From Vigna angularis (Eukaryota > Streptophyta > Magnoliopsida > Fabales > Fabaceae), in assembly GCF_016808095.1 (NCBI RefSeq), contig NC_068976.1, positions 8,279,001-8,343,000 on the forward strand: a stretch of 64,000 bases of DNA, written 5' to 3'. Both the position numbers and the translations under genes were made by a program. Shown here in pieces: positions 40,001 to 50,500 of this stretch. How positions within the stretch are numbered: position 1 is the first letter of the stretch; each line of letters begins with the position of its first letter. Below the pieces are notes generated by a model. It searched no databases and was not told the DNA's origin. It saw nothing but the letters and a program-made list of their open reading frames with translations.

Positions 40001-43000
40001 GCCTCTTTGTGTGCTGCGAACAAGCGCGTGCTGTCCACGTGCCGCCCTCTGCTCGCCGGAGTTTCCTCTCTCTGTTCTGACCCTCCATAGCTTCCATCTT
40101 CTTTGGTCTTCACAGAATCTCCATCTCCTCTTTCTGGATCAAGGCCGTGAGCTTCTTTATTCTTGGCAGTGTTGGACGAAGCTCCCAAAGAGGAAGAAGA
40201 TTCCTCCACGAAAATAGGTGTGCCCCTCTCATTGGGCGTACTACTGCCTCCCACTAATTGGCAAAGTCCTCTTCTTTAATGTACATGTCCTACGTGGCAG
40301 CTGGATTGTTCAAAGGACCCTGCTGGACATTACCATTTTTACTGTGTGGCAGCCACTTTCTTTCTCAAAATTAAAAATTACACATTTCTCCGTAATGCTA
40401 TTGCTGCCCACATGGAAAATACTGCTACGAGCCTTCCTTGCTGCACCAAGGCCGTGACCATGTGCTTCCAGCATCTGCCTGAATCCAAGCTGAACCGTTA
40501 AAGTGAGTTGCTGCCAACCGTGAAGTGCTGGACCTCCCTCTCTTTATTTGTTCAGACTTTCCAGAGCAGTCATTGCTGCCATCTTTGTCTGTCTTCGTCT
40601 CCGCCGTTGATTGTCCAGGCACTGTTTTCCGCTGTCCAGGCGCCGTTGCCGTTGTCCAGGCGCCGTTGCCGCTGTCCAGGCGCCGTTGCCGCTGTCCAGG
40701 CGCCGTTGTCGCTGTCCAGGTGCCGTTGCCGCTGTCCAGGCGCCGTTGCCGCTGTCCAGGCGCCGTTGCCGCTGTCCAGGCGCCGTTGCCGCTGTCCAGG
40801 CGCCGTTTTCGCTGTCCAGGCGCTGTTTGCCGCTTTCCGGCACCGTTTTTCTGCTTTCCGGCACCGATTTGCTGTTGTCCAGGTGCCGTTTTGCTGCTGT
40901 CCTGGTGCCGTTTTGCTGCTGTCCAGGCGCCGTTGCCGCTGTCCGACACCATTTTGCCGCTGTCTGGCACCGTTTTGCCGTTGTCCGGCACCGTTTTTTG
41001 CCTTGTTGTAATAGCTCATGTGAGCTCATGTGGAGTTGTTCTTTGAGACCGTCCGCTGAATTGAATCTTCCGAAGTTATGGGTTTCAGATTTGTCCAAAC
41101 CCTCGTACGGATCGGTTCTCACCCATTCTTCCACCTTCACGTTCATGTTGTTCAATCGTGAGGGGGAGTATGCTTCCAACCACTGTAGGCCCTCATCACC
41201 TCATCAGTCAGTGATGGCATACAGGCCCCATCAGTCAGTGCTAGATGGCCGTCCCTGTAAGTCCCCATCATCTCGTCAGTTAGTGATGGCATGCAGGCCC
41301 CATCAGTCAGTGCTAGATGGCCGTCCCTGTAAGTCCCCATCACCTCGTCAGTTAGTGATGGCAGTCCCTGTAGTTTTGTCGCTTCCAGCCACTACAGGCC
41401 CCATCAGAAAGTGATGACAATTTCGTCCCTACAGTGAGGGGGAGTATCGTTCCAAGACAACACTACAAAGGAAATCTCTTGTGTTTGAAGACTTTCCAAG
41501 TTGAAGTTTCTTAGTGCTTGTATTTGCAGATTGATGTTATTTCCATTTGAGTGTGTTTATTCCAAGCTTGGCTCATACAATATGTATGATCCAGCTTGAG
41601 GGGGAGTGTTAGAATTATTGGTTAGTGTGTGTGAACTGTGTATGAGTGTGTATGAGTTGTGTGTGAGTTGGAAAGGAGTGTTAGTGTGAATGTGAGCTGT
41701 GAGTGTGTATGTGATATATCTGAGTGTGTGTGAGGTGTATTCCAGTAACTTAATCCTATAAGTATAGGATTAAGGAAAATGGTGTAAGTGAACCAAGAAC
41801 TAAGTAATATATATTTCATATTACATTTCAACACCGAGTTACTACAAATATAGTGAATCTTGGTCCTCTTAGAGACTTGGTGAATATGTCAACCAACTAT
41901 TCAATAGAGTTGACAAATCTAGTAGTCCAGTATCCAGACTCCAATTTTTCTCTTTTGCAATGAGAATCCATCATAATATGTTTGGTTCTCTCATGAAAGA
42001 TATGATCAGAGGCAATGTGTAATGTTGCTAGATTGTCACATTCAAGGTGCATTTGGGAATTTTCATCAAATTTGAGCTCTTTGAGAAGATGTTTTTAGCC
42101 ATATGAGCTCAAAAGTGACTAATGTCATTGCCCTATATTCTGCTTCTAAACTTGAGCTTACCACAACATTTTTGGTTCTTACTTTTCTGCAATATTAAAT
42201 TACCTTAAACAAAATCACAATTGATTTGCCAGCTAGAAGGGAACTAACTCCCAAGTACCACTACTTTGAAGGGCACACATCTTATTAACCGTGACTTATC
42301 ACCACTCTTGGTGAGATAAAGCTTCACCTAGAGACATGGAATGGAAATAGAAGATAATAAGGACAAATAAGTATAATATATGGTGGGAAAAAGATGATAG
42401 TTGTGGTTTGCGCAATGGGGAGAAGGGTTATGGTTAAAACATGTACCTATTTGAACAGTAATTGGTCAATCATTTTAGAGAATATTTGATAGGTTCCTAA
42501 ATGGGGAACCTAATCAAGAACTCTCTTCCTCGCAGAAAAAGACTCAGAAAGAAAGAAAGATATAGAAGTCTGAATGTTATTCACAAGTATAATATCTGTA
42601 CACTCAACCGCAGAGGCATAACCCTCTTCCACAGGTATAAACCCGTTTGCAACTAAGCAATCAAAAGTCCCCCAATCCCTTCTACTCAGCCGCTATTTAT
42701 ACAATCTTACAATCTCACCCAAAACAGTCCTAACTATCCTAACTGTTAGTTTGTTATATTCCTTTCCTCCTATTCCTCCTCTCATAAACTACCCATCCTT
42801 TCTTATTCTTATCCCTATCAATACCCTCCCCTTGATCATCAACCTTGTCCCCAAGGTTGAAATCGGGGTACTGTTCGCGGATGGTGATTTCATCTTCCCA
42901 GGTGGCCCCTTCTGGTCCTCCTTGTTGCCACTCCACTAGCAGTTGCGGCATGCTTCCACCGTCTTCTGTCCGCTGCCGCCTTCCCAACACATTCACGGGC

Positions 43001-44528
43001 CAAAACGAAGGCCCGTCTGCCTGCAGATCAGGCGGTAGGTCCTTCTCCACCTGGTGCTCGCCTACTGCCTTCTTCACCTGTGAAACATGAAACACCGGAT
43101 GGATGCGAGCTGTCTCTGGCAACTGCAATTTGCAAGCTGTCTCCCTCACCTTCTGAATCACCCTAAAAGGTCCAAAATACCTTGCTGACAGCTTTGGGTG
43201 GAGTCTGGTTGGCATCGAGGTTTGTCTATGGGGTCGGATCTTCAAATATACCCAGTCCCCCACATTCACATTCGCGACCCGCCTCTTTTTATTAGCTTGG
43301 TGCACCATAAGATCCTGCTCACGTTCCAAATGGAACCTCAACTGTTTCAGAGCTTCGTCTCTGGTTTGAAGTTCTTGATTCACGGCCTCCACCAGAGATT
43401 CACCAGGAATGAATCTGTGCAAAGAAGGAGGCGCTCTCCCGTAAACCACCTCAAAAGGTGTGCACCGTATTGCTCCTTGGTAACTCGTGTTATACCAGAA
43501 CTCCGCCCAGGATAGCACTGTCATCCAACCTCGAGGTTGCTCTGAACAAAAACACCTGAGATAACCTTCCAGAATACGGTTCACCACCTCCGTCTGCCCG
43601 TCCGTTTCTGGGTGATATGCGGTGCTCATTTTCAGCTGCGTCCCCTGGCTTTTGAACAATTCATTCCAGAACATGCTCAAGAATAATGGATCTCTGTCGG
43701 TCACGATGGATTTGGGGATCCCATGCAATCGTACTACTTCTCTCATGAAAATATCAGCCACCGTCTTTGCCGAATAAGGGTGTTTGAGCGGTATGAAATG
43801 GGCATACTTGCTCAAACGGTCCACCACCACCAAAATAGCGTCATACCCCTGGGACTTAGGCAGTCGTACCACGAAGTCCATGCTAATCTCTTCCCAAACT
43901 GCATTTGGATGGGCAAGGGCTGTAGTAATCCTTGCGGTAATGACGCTAAATACTTGTGTTGTTGACACACAAGGCATTTAGCCACAAACTCTGTAATATC
44001 CTTTTTCATCCCTGTGAAAATGGTATTCTATTGAATGAAAATGGTTCTCTTGCATGTTACATCCTTCTCCTTAATCCTATATTTATAGGATTAAGTGAAT
44101 GGAATACACACTCACATACACACTCAGATTTAAATACAAATACAATAATTACAGTTAAAAAAAAAATGTTAGAATTATTGTATTTGTATTTAAATCTGAG
44201 TGTGTATGTGAGTGTGTATTCCATTCACTTAATCCTATAAATATAGGATTAAGGAGAAGGATGAAAACATGCAAGAGAACCATTTCATTCAATAGAATAC
44301 CATTTCACATGGTATCAGAGCAAGTTCTCTGATCCTCTTCTACTTGGTCTCTGCCGTCTGCCGGCGGCCGGCTGCCATGGCCGCCGACAGCCCCTACAGT
44401 TTCAGTAGGCAGCCCCTCATATTTCAGTGGGCATTTCTCGTCTTCTTAAATCAGTGCCACAGTCGGCACCAGTCAAGACCGAGTGTGCCACTGATGTCGC
44501 CGCCACTTTCCGCTGCCATCGCCTGACT

Positions 44529-44561
<33 letters not shown>

Positions 44562-47500
44562 CCGGTCGCCGTCACAGTTTCGACGGGTGACCAGCGGATC
44601 TGGACCGTCTCCTTGAGCGACGGCCAACCCTGCCGGAGACAGGACCAGAATCCTCCGAACGCGCCGCCACGCAGCGCTTCTTTCCGGCCAGTCCGCTGCC
44701 GGCCGCCGGCAGCCGTCACCGTTTCGATCGGTGACCAGCAGATCTGGAGCGTCTCCTCGAGCGACGGCCAACCCCGCCGGAGACAACACCAGACTCCTCT
44801 CCACGCGCCTCCACGCGTCTCTTCTTTCCGGTAGATCTCGGACGCGACGCGCCGCCTTGTCGCCGGCCACCGTCACCGTTCCGACCGGCGACCACTGGAA
44901 CTAGTTCGCCTCTTCAAGCGACGACCAACCCCACCGGTGCCGGCGTCCGAAGCCTCCGCACCAGCTGTCACGCGCCGCTTCTTCTCGGCCAGTCTCGGCC
45001 GCGTGTTCTGCACGCGCCGCCTTCCCGGCGCCGGAGTTTCACCGCGACACCTCCAAAGCCGTCGCCGGAGCTCCCTCTCTCTGTTCCGACCATCAGAGCA
45101 GCCATTGCTGCCATCTTCGTCTATCTTCGTCTCCGCCGTTGATTGTCCTGGCGCCGTTTTCCGCTGTCCAGCCACTGTTTTGCTGCTGTTTGCGCCGTTT
45201 GACCACTGTCCAGCCACTATTGACCGCTGTCCGGCGCTGTTTGCCGCTGCCACGCACCCTTTGCCGCTGTCCAGGCGCCGTTTGCCGTTGTCCAGGCGTA
45301 GTTTGCCTCTGTTCGGCACTGTTTGCCGTTGTTCGGTGCTAGAGTTAGCCCGATGTTTGGCACTGTTTGCCGTTGTTCAGTGCTAGAGTTAGCACTGTTT
45401 GCTGCTGTTTTGTGCTAGAGTTAGCACAGTTTGCCGCTGTTCGGTGCTAGAGTTAGCCCGATCTTCTTGTGATACACTGCTAAGTATCACCACTTGGGAG
45501 TTGTCCAGCAAAGAATTTGGACCTCCAATTTGGATCTTTGATGCCTTTGTTTCAGCATTGTAGCTTAATCTTGTATTTTGTTTTAGTGGTCCAGCAACTG
45601 TGATATTCCACATCTCCACACTAAGGGGGAGTACGTTTCCAAGACACTGCAAGTCACATATATATGGGTGTAGTCCCTGCAGTTTTGTAGATTTCAGCTA
45701 CTACTGTTGATCCCGTCACCCAGCCATCATTGATGAGGTTTTAGTGTAGTCCCTGCAGTTTTGTAGCTCTTAGCTTTCAGTTACCACTGTTGATCCCGTC
45801 ACTCATCCATCATTGATTGGAGAATTAGTCCTTGCAGTTTGTCATTGGCCACCACTGCTTTTTCTTCATCCACTTTTGAAGTTGAAGTTTCACAAGCTGC
45901 TGTTAGTCCATCTATGTTTGCCTCACACTCTTGAAGACAAATCATCTAGTTCAACACCGAGTTCATCTATTCCAAGCTTAGTACATACAATCTGTATGCT
46001 CCAGCTTGAGGGGGAGTGTTAGAATTATTGTATTTGTATTTAAATCTGAGTGTGTATGTGAGTGTATGTGAGTGTGTATTCCATTCACTTAATCCTATAA
46101 ATATAGGATTAAGGAGAAGGATGAAAACATGCAAGAGAACCATTTCATTCAATAGAATACCATTTCACAATCCCGATCCAAAATAAGGACTGGGCTATCC
46201 TCCGGTATGTCCGGTAAACTCCCGAGTGGCCCCCCGTTTGAGTTTGGTGGAATTCTGCCATTAGCCTAGGTAACCACGAAGACTTTGCAGACAATACTAA
46301 CCTCCCTTTGTAATGCAACCTTCCGTGTTCCACCGTGTACGCTGGGTGAGAATTTGGATCCCCCTTAATCTCTTCAATCACCTTTCGTAGCCTCTCGTCC
46401 TCCTCCACTTCCTTCGTGACTTCTTCAAAGTCTTGCCAGTAAGGCCTGGCTATCACCGTCAGTTCCTTGTCCTCTTCCTTTTCACCCTCTGCTATGCGAG
46501 ACAAAGCATCAGCAACTCGGTTGGTCGTCCCAGTCTTATACATAATCTCGAAATCATATCCCAACAGTTTAACTATCCAGTTTTGTTGATTCTACGTCGT
46601 GATCCTTTGCTCCAATAAATACCTGAGGCTCTTCTGGTCAGTGTGCACTACGAATTTCTGCCCCAGTAGGTAAGGACGCCAATGCTGGATAGCTAACACA
46701 AGAGCCATCAATTCCTTCTCGTAAATGGATTTGCTGAGAGTTCCTTCAGATAAAGCCTTACTGAAAAAAGCGATTGGTTTTTTTTCCTGCATTAGTACAA
46801 CACCCACTCCTGTCCCCGACGCGTCACACTCAATGTGAAAAGGTTGCTGAAAGTCGGGTAAGGACAACACTGGGGCGGTCGTGACGGCTGTCTTCAGCGT
46901 TTGCCATGCCTCTTCCGCCCTTCCGTTCCAAGCAAAGCCCCCCTTTTTCAATAGTTCCATTAGAGGCCTGGCGATTTTGCCATAATCCCTAATAAACCTC
47001 CGATAATACCCCGACAGACCCAAAAATCCCCTTAAACTCTTTACCGATTTTGGTCGTTCCCAATCCACCACCGCCTTTATCTTTTCATCGTCCATCCCCA
47101 CGCCTCTCTGCGAGATGATATGTCCCAAATATTTAACGTGGGTTTGCCCAAACTCACTTCTTCCGATTGGCCACCCACTTGTCCCGACTCAGCGTTTCCA
47201 GGACCCTTCCGACATGCTCCAAGTGTTCCTCCCAGGTTCTACTGTAAACGAGGATGTCGTCGAAGAAAACTAGCACGAACTTCCGCAAATACGGCTTAAA
47301 GAGGTGATTCATAGTGCTCTGAAATGTCGTCGGCGCGTTGGTGAGTCCGAAAGGCATCACCACGAACTCGTAATGCCCCTGATGCGTGCGGAACGCCGTC
47401 TTCTCTATATCCTTCTCAGCCATGCGGATTTGGTGATACCCGGCCTTCAAATCCACCTTCGAAAAATAGGTAGCCCCTCCTAACTCATCCAGCAACTCCT

Positions 47501-50500
47501 CTATCACCGGTATGGGGAATTTATCCGGCACCATCGCTCGATTTAAGGCTCGGTAATCGATGCAGAAGCGCCAGCTTCCATCTTTCTTCTTGACTAAAAT
47601 CACTGGGCTCGAGTACGGGCTATGGCTTGGTCGGACCACCCCCGTCCGAAGCATCTCCGTCACTTGCTGCTCGATTTCATCTTTCAACACGTGTGGGTAT
47701 CGGTACGGACGGACATTGATTGGACCTGTGCCCTCTTTAAGGGTGATTCGGTGCATCGTCTCTCTGCTAGGTGGCAACCCCACTAACTCCGCGAATACCA
47801 CGTCATGAAATTTTAGTAACTTCTCCATATGATGTTTTTGTCTTTCAGTAAGCCCCGAACAATTTGGGCCGCTCGTTTGGGTCTCACACGAGCCCAATTC
47901 CCAAACCAATAACCACACTGCCACCTCATCTATTTTCTGTAAAGCTCGGGGGCCCACCACTCTTCGTTCTAAAGTGGGATCCCCTTTCACTGTTATCTTC
48001 CTCTCTCCCTGTCGGTACTTCATCGTTGACTCTTTCCAGTCCACCACCACTTTCCCGAGCTTTTCTAACCATTCCACCCCCAGAATGACGTCGACTCCGC
48101 CCAACTCAAAAACATAGAAGCGTTCAACCACTTCTGCTTCCCCCATCTCCAATGCCACCTTTTCACAACACCCGCTAGTTCGTTCCCTATGTCCGTTTCC
48201 CAAGCTTACCATATACGGGGGGGTTTCCACCACCGTCATCTCTAATTCCTCCACCACCCGTCGACTTATAAAATTGTGGCTAGCGCCACTGTCAATTAAA
48301 ACCAATACCTCACGTTGACCCATTCTCCCTCGTAGCTTCATCGTCCGGGATGTCGTGAGGCCACCGGCAGAAAGAGCCGATAACTCCATCTTGGTGATGT
48401 TCAACTCATCCTCTCCGTCATTTTCCGATTCTTCCTCCTCTTCAGCCAAAATCATCATCCTTATCCCCCTCTCCGTACAACGATGACCGGGGCCAAAGGG
48501 TCCGCCGCACCTGAAACATTTCCCCTCTTCCCTCCTTTTGATGTACTCCGAGTAGGGAAGATTGCGGACACTCCTCTCATTTCCGCTGCCGCTGTCTCTC
48601 CTGTGGTTTCCCCCGTGGGTCGCACCTTTGTTTACAGAACCGATACTTTCCGCTGGTCCCGCTCGTCCCGCTTGTTCGCGATTCGTCTCCACCTTCATTA
48701 CCGATCCCGATGTTTTTCCCCAAGAACTTGGATTCTTAGATATCCATCCTCCTCCCGCCTTCGCGCACAGTTTTTCCACATCTCTCGCCACCCGCATAGC
48801 GGTCATCAAATCCGGTGGATCATGAGGCCGGACATGATCGCTCACTTCTTCTCTTAAACCGGACAGAAAATACCCCATGATCTGCTCCTCGGGTATCTGG
48901 GTCGTTTGCCCCACCAGAACTTCAAAATCACGTATGTATTCGCCCACCGATCTCGTCTGTCGTATGGTGGAGAGTCTCTCATACACCGTTCCTCTAGTTC
49001 CTCCCCCAAATCGGATACCCAGCGCCCTCTTCAACCCCTCCCAAGACAGGGTCTTGGTTTTCTCTCGCCAGAATCGAAACCAGCTTCCGGCGTAGCCATC
49101 CATGCTAATAAAGGCCAACTCCAACTTCTCCTCCTCCATCTCCACACTCGACACTCCCCGATATTGATCCGGCAGGTCGGACCAATTGATAGGTTCCTAA
49201 ATGGGGAACCTAATCAAGAACTCTCTTCCTCGCAGAAAAAGACTCAGAAAGAAAGAAAGATATAGAAGTCTGAATGTTATTCACAAGTATAATATCTGTA
49301 CACTCAACCGCAGAGGCATAACCCTCTTCCACAGGTATAAACCCGTTTGCAACTAAGCAATCAAAAGTCCCCCAATCCCTTCTACTCAGCCGCTATTTAT
49401 ACAATCTTACAATCTCACCAAAAACAGTCCTAACTATCCTAACTGTTAGTTTGTTATATTCCTTTCCTCCTATTCCTCCTCTCATAAACTACCCATCCTT
49501 TCTTATTCTTATCCCTATCAATATTAGATTCGGTACAAAAGATAGTGTTGAGGAAAGATTGAGCTCGACCTCTGTTATATCATTATTTGTCCAAGATGGA
49601 TTTCGTACTAGAATTTCAATAGGCCATGAACAATGTTGATATACTTCAAGAGGTGCTGGAGAAACATCCTCAAGTTACAACAGAGTCATCTAGTGATGAT
49701 GAAAGAAGATCGACGGTGGTGGGAAAGTGACTGTATATGTCGCCATTGGAATGAACAATTGTATTATATCAAACAAACTCAAAGAAAGAGATTTAGTAGA
49801 CACGAAATACCTTTTGAAGATTAGGATAGAAACATTGATACTCATTATGAGAGTAATGATATTCTACGAAGACACATTGAACGACCAAGGAGGAAGTTTA
49901 TCTTGACTAAGTGAGTTTATGCACAAAACATGTGTTACTAGAAATAGCTGGAGGAAGTCTATGAATGAGTAAAAAGAAGAGAGCGGGGTGCCCAATCATC
50001 AAGACAATCAATGGCATCCGATTAATATGGTAGCATACTATAACGACAACATCCATCCAAAATTATGAGAAAGATGAATATGAAGAAGTGTTTGAGTATA
50101 GTTTCAATTATATGTTTGTTTTGTCATTCTTATTTTGTTGAGGAGTATAAGGACATGAAGTTATGTAAATGATACCATTAGATGGCATGAATTGTTGGAA
50201 TTGGATACTAGAGGACTCTACTATCTTGACACTAGATTGTCAATGTAATGTCTTGTTTAGCAACCCCATCTCCTAAGCTTTTACATGATTGCTCGGGTAA
50301 TCCACATTTATCAAAATTGAAAAGTATGATTCCCAAACATAGCAAACTCCAAAACCATATTTGGAATACATATCAATTAGGAAAGTATGAATGTGAGTCA
50401 TGTCAATTAGGAAAAGTATTCGGTCTTTTTTACCAAAAAGAATTGAAAGAAGATGCATCTTTGTATTCTCTATAGTTTATTTCACCATTTGGGGTCCAAG

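Larger units (their letters stand above)
39248..41838 (+). mobile_element. Young non-autonomous LTR element B with target duplication CCGAG
   Basis: LTRs are 39253-39479 and 41607-41833, both 227 bp and differing at one base (A/G at the GAGGT(A/G)TATT position). CCGAG flanks both sides. The primer site TGGTATCAGAGC follows the 5' LTR at 39480-39491. A GAGGGGGAG tract precedes the 3' LTR. The 2.1-kb interior has no gag or pol. It holds a GC-rich leader (39520-40090), a 20-bp minisatellite (40611-41000) and a 72-bp repeat (41194-41370). It inserted into relic E between RNase H and the polypurine tract. The near-identical LTRs mark a recent insertion. Confidence 0.95.
39010..42330 (-). mobile_element. 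Decayed Ty1/copia element E, split by element B
   Basis: On the minus strand 42180-41839 encodes the copia RNase H end: KNVVVSSSLEAEYRAMTLVT, CDNLATLHIASDHIFHERTK, then VDIFTKSLRGPRF, with a stop in the middle (NSIE-stop-LVD). The polypurine tract (39213-39222, AGGGGGGTG on the minus strand) and a 3' LTR (about 39010-39212, TGTTAAAATTTTAG... on the minus strand) lie left of B. No 5' LTR or earlier pol sequence was found to the right, so E is 5'-truncated. Confidence 0.75.
44008..46174 (+). mobile_element. Element C: non-autonomous LTR element with an extra inverted LTR, target duplication ATCCC
   Basis: ATCCC at 44008-44012 and 46170-46174 encloses one insertion. Inside, left to right: an inverted LTR (44013 to about 44150), a short A-rich joint ending in ten A residues, a forward LTR (44167-44309), the primer site TGGTATCAGAGC (44310-44321), a 1.7-kb interior without gag or pol, a GAGGGGGAG tract, and a forward LTR (46017-46169). 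The two forward LTRs are identical except for a 10-bp duplication. The inverted one differs at several positions. Both outer ends are therefore the LTR 3' (U5) end. It interrupts element D between the two halves of the integrase zinc domain. Confidence 0.93.
42482..49525 (-). mobile_element. Ty3/gypsy chromovirus-like element D with target duplication ATATT, split by element C
   Basis: LTRs are 42487-42820 and 49187-49520, both 334 bp (TGATAGG...CCTATCA) with one difference. ATATT flanks both sides. Minus-strand order: gag, protease, reverse transcriptase, RNase H, integrase, chromodomain-like end, then polypurine tract AAGGGGAGGGTAT. Defects: gag begins in mid-domain immediately at the 5' LTR, so leader and primer site are missing. 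There is also a frameshift near 47153, a stop near 46592, the C insertion at 44008-46174, and a frameshift near 43915. Young by LTR identity, yet unable to move by itself. It accounts for about half of the giant EHD3-like intron. Confidence 0.95.

Noticed and set aside
39583..40254. Minus-strand open frame of 223 codons
   Set aside because: GC-rich leader of element B, repeated in A and C. No domain and no splice context.
40611..41000. CRISPR-like array
   Set aside because: Units are directly adjacent without spacers, in a plant LTR element. This is a minisatellite.
40425..41414. Long open frames on both strands (up to 267 codons) as genes
   Set aside because: They are produced by the stop-free 20-bp minisatellite of element B and lack gene structure.
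47560..49265. Plus-strand open frames opposite element D
   Set aside because: Shadows of the minus-strand gag-pol frame, which carries the real motifs.
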